64,000 bases of DNA from Lumbricus terrestris (GCA_949752735.1 OX457038.1:20072012-20136011); one strand, 5' to 3'. Counted from the stretch's first letter, positions 1 to 12,610 are shown. Numbers and translations are program-made. Notes: generated by a model from the sequence alone, not told the origin.

Positions 1-419
1 AGATGACAAGCGAACAAATTACTGGCTAGCCGAAACAGAAAATTATCCATATAGCCATATTTGGCAACAGTGTGCGGTGTACTCCAACCTGTTATAGGCA
101 TCAATGATCAAATTCTGCAACAAGGCAGAAGAATAATCCGTCGAAATTACACAGAAATCGAACGATTGCCGAATCGTACAAAAGCATGAACGAATAATTA
201 TCGTATAGATACTTATTTCAACGTCATTGTTATTTCTATACTGTCTACCCAGCGCTAGACTAAATAAGAGACATCGTGGATGTCTTGATTGGACCATTAA
301 ATATTTTATCTTAGAGAGGCATATTGTCTCGACATTAGACATCTCTCGATCACCAACGACTATTTCTCGCTCACACGCTGTCGGGCATTAGGAGGATCAA
401 CGAGGGATGAGATGCAAAC
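1..419. other. No recognisable feature
   Basis: AT-rich non-coding sequence. The 99-codon minus-strand frame at 43-342 shows no domain, no coding-like composition and no splice context, so I do not call it a gene. Confidence 0.5.
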
Positions 420-495
420 AACTTCCGCTTAACTTCCGCTTAACCTTCGCTTAACTTCCGCTTAACTTCCGCTTAACTTCCGCTTAACTTCCGCT
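420..495. repeat. 11-bp tandem repeat, 7 units
   Basis: Seven copies of AACTTCCGCTT in a row, with only the third unit altered (AACCTTCGCTT). It is a short, little-diverged minisatellite in non-coding DNA. The following stretch, 496-770, holds nothing I recognise. Confidence 0.9.
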
Positions 496-770
496 GTGTC
501 ATCTGACTGCGATGAGCACGAATTGATCGTGTTCGCACGATGGTTTCACTCATTTGTTATGACGATCAATCGCCTGTTTATCAAAGCCACTCAATGTCAA
601 CTTCAGGTCTATACTCACTTTGTATTTTGTCTGAAAAATCAAATGGTTTAATTCCCCAGTAAAAGAATTCTCCTACTCATGTATGCCTTAGCAAGGAATG
701 TTCCTTCATGATTCAAATAGTCTTAGGCCTACAACATTTGAGTGCAGCATCGCTAAAACGATAATCAGTT

Positions 771-1080
771 TACCAAACTATTATTTTAGTCCCCTCCTCT
801 GGGTGGATTGAGGTTTCTGGAGGGGTAGATTATTGACCGTCTGGAGGACAATCATGAGGCGCATAGCGCCGAGAGTGGTGAGGAAGAGGTATGGGGAGGG
901 GATATGCCCCTCCCCACCAGAAACTGTTTGAATTTTTACATTGCAATGGTAGCATTTTAAGCTGTTATAAGAGTGCCATAAGATCTCAATAAATATAGAC
1001 TATACTTTAAAAATAGTTTTTTTTTAAAGTTTCTACACTGCAACAGTGCCCTTGTAAGATGTAACTTTAGCAAAAATTAC
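771..1080 (-). mobile_element. MITE fragment, CAGTGTTTAATCTAG family
   Basis: The sequence is the reverse complement of the right half of the complete element at 27610-28281. It shares the outer GGGACTA block, the AAACCTCAAT block, the GGGGAGGGG block and the internal block with the CATTGCAATG core. The outer terminus is mutated and the second end is not visible, so this is a decayed copy. Beyond it, 1081-1420 is AT-rich and featureless. Confidence 0.6.
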
Positions 1081-1424
1081 TGAATTTGTTCAGTACTGAT
1101 AAAAAAAATATATATAATTACAATATTAATAATATCTGTATGTATCGAGTTCAGCAGCTCAGTTCTGCTGTTGCTGGGTTATTATAGTGAATAACTTCAG
1201 ACATGAATATAATTAATTTTTAATTATATTACATGAGCTGACTTTTCAGTGCTAGAATCAGCTTATCCCTATTTCCTAAGATGGTCCTGAACTGCTGAAC
1301 AGGACACACTTTGCACTTAAATAATAACAAATGGTACACAAACCAGCCAAGAACTAATAAATTAAAGGACTTTTAAAGGACAAACTCTACAAAACTTACA
1401 TCACTACATACATGTAAGTGTAGA

Positions 1425-1640
1425 ATCACCAACAGTACTGTGAACAGTGATGTAAACATTGCATAACTGTAAAAGGTTAAACCACAAACTGTGTATAGTC
1501 ATGTAAACATTGCATGACTGTAAAAGGTTAAATCACAAACTGTGTATAGTCATGTAAACACTGCATAAATGTAATAGGTTAATTCACCAACTGTGAATAG
1601 TCATGTAAACACTGCATAACTGTAGCAGATTGATCATCGC
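1425..1640. repeat. 51-bp tandem repeat, about 4 units
   Basis: The block ATGTAAACAYTGCATAACTG recurs at about 1450, 1501, 1552 and 1603, an exact 51-bp period. Degraded units continue past 1640 and again after the inserted LINE fragment at 1715-1945, so the array was split by that insertion. Confidence 0.85.
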
Positions 1641-1714
1641 TGAACATGTAAACCCTCCATACCTGTAAACACGCAGACTCGAAAAAATATGTAAACACTG
1701 CATAAATACTCTGT

Positions 1715-1945
1715 TCTGTTCTCAGCCATCCTCGATCCGAGGGTCGGCCGCATCATGTACAATGTTCCATTGTTCCTCCAACGTTTCCTGTCCTCCGTTA
1801 GTCTTATCATTTCTCCCAATGTCAATCCAGTCCATTCCTTTATGTTACCCAGCCTGTTTGTTCTTGGTCTTCCTCTTTTCCGGTCTCCTGGCATTGTGCC
1901 CTGCATGATGTCTTTCTCAATGCATGTTCCCTCTCTTCTCATAAT
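1715..1945 (-). pseudogene. Non-LTR retrotransposon RT, C-terminal fragment
   Basis: The minus-strand translation carries the tail typical of endonuclease/RT proteins of invertebrate LINEs: a Met-rich QGTMPG segment, the basic RGRPR motif, IKEWTGL, then an acidic RLTEDRKRW segment and a short end. The reverse transcriptase core is missing, so the copy is 5' truncated, as expected of target-primed retrotransposition. It sits inside the 51-bp tandem repeat, whose sequence resumes on the far side. Clade assignment (RTE or related) is uncertain. Confidence 0.75.
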
Positions 1946-2033
1946 AAATAAATAAATACTGCATAACTGTAAATGGACAAATTCTGGAAAAAACATTGTG
2001 AACGTCACATAACTGCAAAGTGACTATGAGTGA

Positions 2034-2245
2034 AAAGAGAGAGAGAGAAAAAAAAAGTGAAAAAAGAAAAGAGGCAAAACGGCCAAATTATACTGCATGA
2101 GATGGGGTAAAAAGAAAGAGGTAAAACGGCCCATTTATACTGCATGAGATGGAAATAAAATAATAAAAAAGAGAGAAAGAAAAAAAATAATAGAAAAAGA
2201 GGGGGGAAAAGAATGAAAGAAAAATAAAGAAAACAAAAGAAAGAA
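2034..2245. repeat. Purine-rich low-complexity tract
   Basis: Degenerate GA/AAAG sequence on the plus strand. It yields Phe/Leu/Ser-rich open frames on the minus strand that are composition artefacts. A duplicated block (ACTGCATGAGATGG and flanks) occurs twice inside it, about 50 bp apart. Confidence 0.7.
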
Positions 2246-3550
2246 TATAAGCCGTCAACGGCGCTAGTGCCAAAAGATGTCGATAAACCGAGGACACAAC
2301 AACAACTAATAAATTGTGGGGGCCAAAATCTGAAAGTCATGTAGTAACGATGTTGTTTTACTAGGTGTTCAGGTGTTCAAATAACAGAAGCAAAACATTT
2401 TGAAATTTGACAGTTTAAAATTTGAAAGATAACACTGGGGAGAAGCTATTAAGTTGACCAAAAATAGTATTTGTGCAAATATTAAGAGCAAGTTACACTA
2501 ATTTTAACATTATTGTATCAGATTGCACAAAAACTATCTCATTCACATCTTGTGGATTTGGCCAGGTTGACCTTTGAAGACTTTGAGTATAATATTGCTA
2601 GAACAATCGATTTTGAAGCTGTCACAAGAACATTTGTAAAATAAGGGGACAGGAATGCTCCTTTCTTGAGCAAATAGGTCCACTAAGTTTTTTAGGAGCA
2701 CGATCAAACTCTTGTTCGTGAAAGTGGCTTCCAAAGTTTATATTTCACAATGCAATTGGGCAAGAGACTTACATTTGAGCCTCAGATTGAAGTGAAGGCA
2801 CACACTGACAGTGGACAGTTGGTTGACAAAGTCGCATTGCAAATGTTGCTTAGTAGAATGCATATATAATATTATATATATATAATTAATTATATATATT
2901 ATATGTTTATATATATCCATGACATTATGGCTATGTTATGGATGTATGTTATGCATGGCTTAGGGCCATGACCAGACACTTTCCCCATAAATAATAATAG
3001 TGAATAATATTTATTGTAGGGCTAGTGCACACAGCATGCAACATTGCTCTCTTAGCTGGTATTAATGGCAAACAAAAGTATTTTAAAAGTATTTATGTAT
3101 TTATAATATGAAGCACACAATGCTAAGAAAATTTCCAAGTTAAAGTATGAATAGACTTCACTCTATTATATTATTTTTAAGACTACAGTAAATAAAATAC
3201 TTCCAACCACTGAATGAAGCATAGTAAGGAATAAATATCAACAAGAAGTAAACATGTGTGATCATTCACCGCAGTTTCTTGCACATATAGACTAAATTCA
3301 AAACTTAACAAGTTTTGCCCCTGAAATTTTTGCATCTGGGAAAAAGAAATTAATCCCTAATACTGTTGTTAGTGTTAACTTGCTTTGTAATTAATAGTTA
3401 GTTCTTATTAGTTATAATTGTGTTTATTGGTGTTAATATTTTTACATGTTACTATGAATATATACACGAATAACATACATTGTATGCCATAAATCATAGT
3501 CGGATACTGTTGAAAGATTGTTTCTTTTCGTTGCTTTATATTCATCTGGT
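2246..3550. other. AT-rich non-coding stretch
   Basis: No gene or repeat family recognised. A near-palindromic AT run lies at about 2862-2920 (built on TATATAATTAATTATATA), able to form a hairpin. Confidence 0.5.
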
Positions 3551-3554
3551 CACC

Positions 3555-3890
3555 TGGTGCCGTCAGCTCTTGGAGCTCTGGCGACAGTCATGATGTATCC
3601 TCTCCATTATTGTACCTCATGACTGTTTTCTTGGCAGTAGATAAGGGGTGGTTTGTCATTGCCTTCCCCCCGTTTGCCATCCGTGCCCTTTCGTTCACCC
3701 TCCTTACGGAGAGGCTACTAACAGGTCGCACCACGAGAAGGTTGGCACGGTGGACTTTGATTCGCCAGCCCAGGTCGGTTCCGAGTCTACGCCCCAATTG
3801 GGGTCGTCGGTCGGGTCTCCTCCCTGCTCTACTCACGTTAATGAGTGGCTGACGAACCTTTACGACCCAAATCTTCATGGGACGTGCTTT
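3555..3890 (-). repeat. Probable dispersed SINE/LINE-like repeat
   Basis: On the minus strand the blocks GGCAATGACAAACCACC and CTGCCAAGAAAACAG resemble a conserved block I know from the bodies or tails of interspersed repeats in many animals. The remainder is GC-richer than its surroundings. I see no tRNA-like head, so the class is uncertain, and overlapping frames of 80-167 codons have no recognisable domain. Confidence 0.35.
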
Positions 3891-4046
3891 ATATTAAGAC
3901 AATGCAATTGTGTGAGAGGCTTAGATTTTAATTACATTTATATATTAATTCTACGGGCCATGACTGACCCCTGCAAAAATCTTTTGGGCGACCATGGATG
4001 GGGACCACGTCCCAAGAAGATTTGGAATGGGGGACCATGGCCGGAT

Positions 4047-4100
4047 TGGCCCTCCTGGATCCGCCCCTGCTGCTACTACTACTACTACCACCACCACCAC
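4047..4100. repeat. hAT-like terminus next to (CTA)/(CCA) triplets
   Basis: Read on the minus strand, the segment ending at about 4070 starts CAGGGGCGGATCCAG, a typical hAT-type transposon end. It abuts short CTA and CCA triplet runs. The opposite end of the element was not found. Confidence 0.35.
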
Positions 4101-6090
4101 AGTCCACCACCAACACTACTGGTCCTTTATTGCACAGTCTTGTTGACATAAACGCAGCAAGGTACAAAAGCGCAATTCAGAGCCAGTAGGCTATAATGAA
4201 GAATAATAATGAACAAAGGAAGAGGCTTAGGAATTAATTAAGGTTTTGAGGTTTGTACGATTATAAAATGATTGTTCAGCCAAGGACACCGTAAAACACC
4301 CATGATATGAAATTGTTACCGTACTTGGCACTCAATACGACCAAGCGAGCTAGAAGCGGCTGGGAAACCAATTATAGTCTTTTATTGTAGGCTAAGAACA
4401 GTAAACTTAGACTGCGCATCCGCTTCCTTCCTTGCAAGCAAATCAATAAATTAGCACCTGCAGCACCACACAAGAATACTCAATATTTTGTTGCTGAAGG
4501 CTTTTAATTTTGTTCTTGTTAACGTGTGTTCTCTACCTGCATGCATGTTTGTCTCTATTTTGTATGTTCGTGTCAGTCATTGTGTTGTAAGTCTGATTGT
4601 GTATGTGGTCGTATACAAGTACGTATGTGGTCGTATATGCGTTTTGAGAATGCATGTTTATATCAGTTTTATGTTTGTATAAATTTAACATGCAAAGGAT
4701 CACGCAGGCAATACATTATTTTTTATTAAAGATAGCGATGGTAAAGATGAGCAATAAGACAAGATGGGCGCCTTGCATGGCTAATCCAATTCGACTCCTC
4801 TAATAACTTCTTATCATCCGTTCATACGATTCAAATTGCCACCATTCCCTGTTGTGTCCGTTTGAAATTAAGCGAAGATTAGTTTTTCCTGACGTATTTT
4901 ATTCCTCCAGGAACTCGGTGATTATTGTCATTTCAAACGTCTGATTGGTCAGGTCTCGTCTTCAGGGTATGAAGCAATGTACCTTTGACAACGACTAGGT
5001 AGTTATTATGATTATTTTTTTTAATTATAGTCATTAGTAATAGGCCTATTGCTATTATTATTTTCGTCATGGTTTTAATTGCAACTGCGAGTATGCCAAA
5101 GCTCGTGTATTCGTATTGTTTCGTTGCATGCATGTGCAAAGATTGTGCAAAGATTGTGCATGATCATAATTATTGTATATATAAGATTTTTATGCTTTAT
5201 CCCCGAGTGTATAGCTGTGATTCTTCAATAGAACGACCAACGTCCGGAACGGCTTGTAACTCGACAGGTTCTGACTGAGCAAAACTGTTTTTACTGTTGC
5301 TGTAATTGTAATAGCAACTGTAGAATGTAGATCTCATATTTCTACAACACCGCTGTTGGAACATTCTTCAACTTTTGAAAGTCGCGCTCAGCAGAACATA
5401 GGAAAGCAGATTGCGAACTCAATGGAAGAGAAACAATTAAAAGACCTACTAAGCAATTCAGAGCGTACATGGGAAGTTAGGAACCAGTTGACTGAATGGA
5501 TCTGCGACAAGAAATGAACGAGTTCCATAAAACTCTTTAATGCGAGGAGCTCGGCCAGCATATATAGGCCTACTGGTATTCACATGCCTTTTAGACTGAT
5601 TTAATTCCATTGCTTTGTATTCGCAGCCATTGTCTTCATCTCTATTCCTCACATTCTAAACTACTTTTTATTACTGGCATTGATGTCTGATTCTATTGCA
5701 CATGCCATTCAGCATCCCTCTATATACTTACAGCTTCATGCCTTTGTCATCTCCATGTCTTTTGTTCCACTGTCACGTTCGATTCCATTAAAGCAGCTAA
5801 TAAAATCAGATGTAGACCTAATTTGGCTGTCGAAGCAGAAGAGCCTGAAGTGTTAAATTATACCGTAGATCTCATTCTGCCGTTCATCCAGTCTGACAGA
5901 GCAATTCGAATAAAGACATCTGTGTTTGGAGCAGTAGCTGTGGACTGCACCTGAATAGTGTTTTCGAATTGCGTGATGGGTCCGCAGAGTATTTGAGACG
6001 CAGAGTGATAATATTATATGATAATAGTAATTGTAAGATGTTTGCACGCATTGTGGGATGCCAATTCTTGAGGAAACAGTTGCGTCACAA
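4101..6090. other. Non-coding, nothing recognised
   Basis: Several open frames of 60-70 codons occur but none shows a domain or splice context. Scattered TAGGCCTA octamers occur (for example 5041 and about 5565). Confidence 0.45.
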
Positions 6091-6093
6091 GCA

Positions 6094-6525
6094 TGGGCGG
6101 AGACTTAGGGGGGGACAGAGGGACGGTCCATTCAATGGATGTGGGGGGACGGCCCATACATTTGCCCCCTCCACCCCCAACCGGTAATCGGTAAGTGTTA
6201 GGTCATCATGTACAGTTGTACACATTTCACGAAACACACTGTGAGGCTAGCCTATAACGTTAGACGCTAAAAGAAGAACAAACGAGACGAGGTGATGACT
6301 AAAAAGTCATCAACTTTTTTGGGCAGAGAAAATTCGCTTTTCCGTCGACATCCATCAGCTTTCTGGACGGATGACTAAAAAAATGGTCGTCAGAAATTTT
6401 TGCCGTCAAAAAAGATGGAAAATTTCGTCGGTGTCTCAGCCATTCGTCCGCCCAAAATCTTCGACCGCGTTTTCATCCCCGCAAGTCTCCGCCCAAGTCT
6501 CCGCCCATGCGTCTAGATTAAACAC
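6094..6525. mobile_element. MITE with hairpin cassettes
   Basis: The left part begins CATGGGCGGAGACTT and the right part contains its inverted copy, followed by GTCTAGATTAAACACTG, the terminus of the CAGTGTTTAATCTAG family. Two internal hairpin cassettes, GATGACTAAAAAGTCATC near 6295 and GGATGACTAAAAAAATGG near 6368, match those in four other loci of this window. The left outer terminus is missing and no target duplication is seen. Confidence 0.6.
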
Positions 6526-6831
6526 TGATTGCGTAAGACCTTTGTGTGCGTAAAATGCAAAAAATAACTTGTTTTATTTTAATCTTTTCGAGCTAAAATT
6601 AATAGGCCTAATCGCTATGCATCGGAAATTTCTTCAACGATTAATTACCTGAATAGACCTTAGGCTACTGAGATAATTGGACTTATATAACACTTTATAG
6701 ATAGCGCGTCTTAAAAGACTTTCATTCTGCCTCGAACAGAATAACGAGATCGAAAATTGTCCATGAAAGCATAGGCCTAATCATTAGTCATTAATCATTT
6801 ATCATTAGTCTAATCATGCCTCCAACTACAG

Positions 6832-6902
6832 CGACACACGTGACGTATACAAAATTTGTATACGTCACGTGTGTCGTGTATCATCATTTAATGATGATAC
6901 AC
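6832..6902. repeat. Two adjacent near-perfect palindromes
   Basis: 6832-6876 is a 45-bp palindrome with 22-bp arms around a single A; its arms hold CACGTG and TGACGT. 6876-6902 is a second palindrome with 13-bp arms around a T. Together they could extrude as twin hairpins. The flanks, 6526-6831 and 6903-7639, hold nothing recognised. Confidence 0.9.
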
Positions 6903-7639
6903 AACTCAAGCAACTCAAGCCAGTTTTCTGTTGCTATATAGTGTCGTTGCATCGTCTTCTCCATGTATATTAAGATACAGGTTTAACCTTTTAGATTTTA
7001 GTCCAACTCCATGAGACGAAAAATGTTATTATTTGAATTGAAATCCAGACCTCGTTCCCGACAGATCGCTGCTGAGTGACGCAGATCTCCATCTGGGCTG
7101 CTGACTTTTCTTCTATTTTGCTACATCGCTTTAGTCCTTTTCTTTCCTTGATGTCATTTTTATTCCAAGATTTCCTTTTACGATGTTTGCGGATCATCTA
7201 TTCTAGCTTTGTACAAGTTAGAATCTGTTTTATATGCCTCTCACAGCGAAAACCGATCGCCAAAAATAACAGTTTACTCAAGCATTCTGCCTTTGAGTCA
7301 GTATACCATTGTACATGCACTTCCGTTTTGTTACGGGATTGAAAACAGTCCAGCGCGTCGTGTAGAACTGGACCGATTGAAGTTCTCTATGATCATGGCA
7401 CTATAGTTTTTCTTACTTAGGTCTATAGCATAGTAACAACCTCATCGTCTCTAAAAAGTTGTCAAAATATATAGAGGTATCAGGATCGAGTTTGCACTAT
7501 ACAGAGTCCATATATTACTGCCTCACATGAAAAAGCATAGGCCTACTTACCTACTAGCCAACGCCAGTCATCTACAGTTCTACACCATTGACTTGATTCC
7601 TGCAATCCAGCGTGAAGGCGGAAAAATCGTTTTTTGTTC

Positions 7640-7851
7640 TTTTTTGTTGCGTTACTTTTTTGAATCGTGAAAAATCTGTGGTTGTTCTAACTGTTTGAAA
7701 TGTTCTGGTGAAATGTGACCGTTGTACGTATATAGATTGAATTGTCTTTTAAGTTTTAGCCTGTAAAAATAATGTCATCTAAATTCTAAAACTTCTTACT
7801 TCTGGCCAAGATATTGGCAAAAAGTAGGGGGTCTTTTATGGCCCACCCTGT
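7640..7851 (-). mobile_element. Mariner-like MITE fragment (family B)
   Basis: Ends in the minus-strand terminus CAGGGTGGGCCATAAAAGAC next to TA. It contains the GGCCAAGATATTGGC block also found near 39990, 51215 and 62415. The far end is lost. Confidence 0.6.
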
Positions 7852-7907
7852 ACATGTCTATAAGTGTGATTTTGTGACGTCTCGTGTACATAGCGCTTCT
7901 ACATGTA

Positions 7908-7940
<33 letters not shown>

Positions 7941-7942
7941 CA
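7908..7942. repeat. (AT)n microsatellite
   Basis: About 17 AT units. The next 750 bp, to about 8700, contain no recognised feature. Confidence 0.9.
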
Positions 7943-8699
7943 AACGGTAGAATAAAGGAAACCTGGCATGTATTCTGCTCAGGGATTTATGTGGGTTGAG
8001 GCCGACGGTTCACTAAACTAAACATGACCTCGTCTTAGTCTATAAACACACGACACTAAGCACCTGCCCACGCGTGCTTTTCCATGATATAATGGTGTGG
8101 ATATGGAAGGAAGAGAATGACTCCTCGCTGAGACAACGCCACTCCAGCTGATCAATGCCTTAAGTCTTAATTCGACGGTCTCTGACATTCAACGGTTGGC
8201 ATAATGCACAGATGTTGATTCCGGTCTATTCTTAGCTATTTCATTTCGAAAGTTGTTTAAAGGGCATTCAATGGAAGGACCTTACTGGGAGGAGGTAATA
8301 AACCTATAGGCCTATCTCTTGCAGTTCCCTCTGTCAGACCGTCAAGATGTTGGTCACATAAAAAAAAGTGATATAAACGATAGCGTGTTTCAACTTTCAA
8401 GATGCATGCGCAATTCATTTTAGGTTAGATCCGCATCCATTGCAATTATTGCAACAGTGGCTCAACGCGGTGCTCCAAGTGACTTTAGACAACAGATTGT
8501 TGCATGTTATCTTTGACAGATCTAACGAGAGATTGAGCATCATTCTTAAGTCTGACCATGGCATTATAGACTCTACTTCAGAACAGCGAATCTGACGTCC
8601 TATCGAAGTGTCAGTCTTGCAAAACAAGCCATCAACAGGCAGCCAATTTGAACAATAAAATAACAGTGCATGCATGCTACATGTAGTAGTAGTACTGTA

Positions 8700-8938
8700 G
8701 TAGTAATGTTTGTATGTTTGTTGGTATGTGCACTTGTCAAAGCGACCCTTCAAACACTCCACTCAGAGGCGCTCCCGACTGCAGAGTGGACACTGCATCG
8801 GAGTTTCACGCCGAAGCGCTGAGCAATTACAAGTGAAGGACTTGCCTACGCGGCGACTTGAGGTGGATTCGAACCTCGAACCTTCCTGCTTCAAGGCAAC
8901 GACGCCGCCTGCACTACACCAATGCGCCCCACGTAAAT
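8700..8938 (-). mobile_element. tRNA-derived SINE, copy 1
   Basis: On the minus strand there is a tRNA-like head with an A-box-like TTGGTGTAGTG and a consensus B box GGTTCGAATCC. A body follows (CAAGTCCTTCACTTG, then GAAACTCCGATGCAGTGTC) and a 3' part GGGAGCGCCTCTGAGT leading to AAGGGTCGCT. It aligns along its length with the copies at 13321 and 38000. The SINE 5' end abuts a GTA microsatellite. Confidence 0.85.
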
Positions 8939-8953
8939 GTAGTAGTAGTAGGT

Positions 8954-9046
<93 letters not shown>
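8939..9046. repeat. (GTA)n microsatellite
   Basis: More than 30 near-perfect GTA units. Poly-Ser and poly-Val open frames across it are artefacts. Confidence 0.95.
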
Positions 9047-9715
9047 CTAGCAGCCTATAGTAGGCTAATAGTAGTATCTTCGGTTACTGACAATTCTTGT
9101 TATCACACCACATGCAAGTACAGGTCACATGAAAATCAAAATAAATTCCCATAATTGTTCTCCGAAGAAAGGTTCGCTTGCTATTTTCTGCATAAAACTC
9201 TTGCTCTCGCCTAATTATAGTTTCTATCATTCTTGGCTGAAAGCATACAATTATGCGCCATAGGCCTATAGGGCGAAAATTGTACTGATTCTGCATTTCT
9301 GCCGGAAATAAACCCCGGAGAACACGGTTTTCGTTCCTGATTACTGATTTTGTTTTATCTGCCTCGCTAATCATCTCTTGGAAGAGCACATCATGAACCG
9401 TTGCCAATAGCAACTGCGATTTTAAGTCATTAAGGCCTACACAGATTCTTTGCTTTCTTTAATTAAGCATTGAACTGAATAAGAAACTATGATCATCGCT
9501 GACGTTTATTCAGAGTTACGTCTGCAGGATTAGGTATTGTAAGCGACACTTGACTGGCGTGCTGTTTCATGTGTTCTTGAGTGTACCTATATATAGACCT
9601 AATGGCCAATTTTTTTTAAAAGCACCAATTATAAATATGTAATTATAATACAGACAGGTGTGGAACAAGCACAGGTGTGAAGATGAAGACTCTACCGGAC
9701 AGATGGACATGAATA

Positions 9716-9716
<1 letters not shown>
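9047..9716. other. Non-coding, nothing recognised
   Basis: A 109-codon minus-strand frame (9084-9413) has no recognisable domain and is not called. Confidence 0.4.
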
Positions 9717-9787
<71 letters not shown>

Positions 9788-9870
9788 CAGAAAGACAGAC
9801 AGAGAGACAGAGAAAGAGAAAGAGAAAGAAAAAGAGACACAGCGAGAGGCAGAGACAGAGTCATTTTTGG
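9717..9870. repeat. (AG)n microsatellite with degenerate purine tail
   Basis: About 35 perfect AG units followed by AGAC/AGAA variants. Arg-Glu and Ser-Leu frames over it are artefacts. Confidence 0.95.
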
Positions 9871-10137
9871 TCATTTTTTGTGTGTCTTTTTAATCTGTTT
9901 GTCATTTCGTTTCGGTTTGTTGTCATTTCATGTATAACATGTTGTTCTTTGCACCGTTTTACAACAGCCTATGTTATTAAGAAAGGAAGGGTCAATCCAG
10001 CCTCAGCGGATCCATACGACCTTTTTGGATTGATCCTTTGACTTATGCACCAATCACTCGAAACTCATTGATTTTGTACTGATTGCTGTCATTTTGTACT
10101 TGGTTGATGTTCTGTCAATAAACGGCTACTACTACTA

Positions 10138-10375
10138 GAAAGATACAGGGAGAGAGAGAGTGAGAGATAGAGAGTGGGATAGAGAGTGAGAGATAGAAAG
10201 AGACAGAGACAGACAGAGACAAAGACAGAGACATGGACGGAGAGAGAGACAGATTCAGAGACAGAGACAGACAGACACAGAGACAGAGGCAGAGACAGAC
10301 ACCAACAGAGAAAGACGGATATGCATCCTGACACAGACAAGAAAATAGAGCGAAACAAAAAAATACACAGACAGA
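10138..10375. repeat. Degenerate (AGAGAC)n purine tract
   Basis: Imperfect GA/GACA repeats on the plus strand, a second purine-strand array 300 bp from the first, with the same strand polarity. Confidence 0.85.
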
Positions 10376-12384
10376 AGTGATGAGCTTTAAGGTCCTGTAT
10401 AATGTACAGCCCAGTTCATGCAGTGAAGACGAGATGGAAAAATTGGAGGCTTTACTGCAGGACGAGGCTGAAATGACCCGAAATCAGAGAGATTTATACA
10501 CTGGATCAAATGTAATGCTATGTAGGCTAGATCCAGTTTCTGGAGCTTGGAATGTCTTGCTGCGCGTCAAATTAAGAGTTCAAAGTGTCTGAAAATATTA
10601 TTAGGCCTATTGTCCAAAAATGAAACAACGCGCGAGTTGTGGCTGCTTGAATGCAGATCAGGCCGAACAGTGTTATTATATATTTTTTTTCGGCAACACG
10701 ATGTCGTTTAAAAATTTAATTAGTCTACTCAATAGCCTACCATTCGTCCACGCATATGGGATATATTACTTTAGAAAATAATAATCGCGAGTAGATTAAA
10801 TCTAGTGGCTATTTAAGTCACAGCTAATGGAGAATCAGCAATGGATGAAAAAGTCATTAGCGGGTCTAATAATAACAATAATAATAATAATAATAATTTC
10901 TTCATTGAAATGATCCTGTTGACAGACCGCAACCGGTTAGAGTGTACCGTACATATTTTATGCAATTTAAACAATTCACAAAACGCAAATAACAGAAGAC
11001 ATAAATCTTAACTACTAACAGAACAGACAGCCTGCAATACACGGCGCTAATAGAAGTCACAAAGCATGTCCGCACTAAGGGTCGCGAGCTCGTTACCTCT
11101 CGCTCTCTGCGCCAGCGTGCTGTCCAATGCGCAACCGGAGCATAGGATTATAAGAAGCTATTTGCAGGTTCTCAACTCTTTTATCTGCGTAGTGCCAGCC
11201 ATAATATTTATGATGAAGTTCATGACTGTTATGATTTATTTAGTGAATTCGAGCATTGAGTATTGAGTAATTGATCTATTTAGTGAATTCGACATTTTTA
11301 AAGTGCTATGGAATTTGTTGGATCTGCTTCGAATCCGCAGTTCTGCAAGTTCACGTTTTAGGATTTCTCTCCTTCATTTCTTGTGGGAGATTGTGAATAT
11401 AGGCGACTAATTTTCCCGTTCGTCCATTAACCCGTTTCATGAACATGGCTCACGCAAAGCAGGATTTATGTGTCAGTTGCACGTTGGACTGCATTTAGTG
11501 CATTTGGTAGCATGCAGTGTTTGAACCTGACGAACAGCATGACGCCATGCGATCCGTGTTTGACTGATGACTGCAAGCAGTTAAAGTAAGAGCTTTAAAA
11601 ATGATTCATTGGTGGTGCGTGGAATTTTGATCGTTGGTGATGGAACACTGGCGAGCAACTGAATTGAAATTCGTTGGGGGAGTAGCAATCTGACTGCGAT
11701 GCCGCAAAGCTATCAAGGAGAGAACCAAGACCTCCTATAGTTGCTCTGTTTTGACACAGCTTGGTTTATGTAGAAGTCAGCTGTTTACGGTTCTTCCATA
11801 CCAACCGAGGATTTATGTCACTGCAAGCCAACTAAGCCAACAATGTAAAGCCGCACACGCTGTTTGTCTTCATTTGCCTTTGAAATGTATGAACAGTTCG
11901 CAGACGGAAATAAACCAAAATTTAGATGAACCACGAACCTGAGTTGGCAAGAAACATTTGAGAAAATGGTTTCCGTGCTGATGACAAGATAGACCAACAA
12001 TTCTGGTGAATATCATAAAAAATTATGTCTGGTGATAAAAAGGATCAAATGTCGAATGACGACAACTGCGTTGGCTTTGTCGGATATTTTGTTCCAACTA
12101 ATGCCGTTGCTATTCTGAGCAATCGGTTACCGGTAATTTAAGCACGGCCTCAATGCAACAGCTCACGCAGAGTAGACTAAGCGGTTGTCTACATTGGCTT
12201 CTGTATCAAGTAAAATGAATGCAAGCAGAACACCCTCGCACTTCAGCTTTTTCATTGCCTGGTCCTTTAACGGAAATAACCGCAATCTGGTGTTGAAAAT
12301 AGGCTATACGCCGCGTAGGTTTACTTTAGGCTATATATTATTACTCTGGTACCCGACGTTGCCCTGAGAAATTTAGGTTTTTAG
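10376..12384. other. Non-coding; one small open frame of unknown status
   Basis: An open frame at 10377-10592 encodes an acidic segment (SEDEMEKLEALLQDEAEM) that looks less repeat-like than its neighbours, but I see no paired splice sites or homology. A short AAT run lies at 10868-10899. Nothing else recognised. Confidence 0.3.
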
Positions 12385-12610
12385 CTCCACCCAGCTTTTT
12401 CGCCCTCCACACCCGCTCCACCTATCAACCCGGCCCTCACCTCCACTCTCGCGCCACCCATCCCGGCTCAACCCACAACCCAATTCCGCTTCACCCCGCC
12501 ACTCCCGCCCGCAACCCCACTCCGCTCCTAGACTGCACCGCCCAATCCCCAATCCCGTCCCACCCTGCGTATCCACTCCGCCCTACCCTGCAGCTCCACC
12601 CTGTTTCACA
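12385..12610. repeat. C-rich degenerate minisatellite
   Basis: The plus strand is strongly C-rich and G-poor, with recurring CCACTCCGC / CCACCC-type units of roughly 15-25 bp. Gly/Trp/Arg-rich minus-strand frames over it are composition artefacts. 12611-13320 holds nothing recognised. Confidence 0.75.

Noticed and set aside
3588..4151. 96- and 167-codon frames as genes
   Set aside because: They overlap a probable dispersed repeat and a hAT-like end; no domain.
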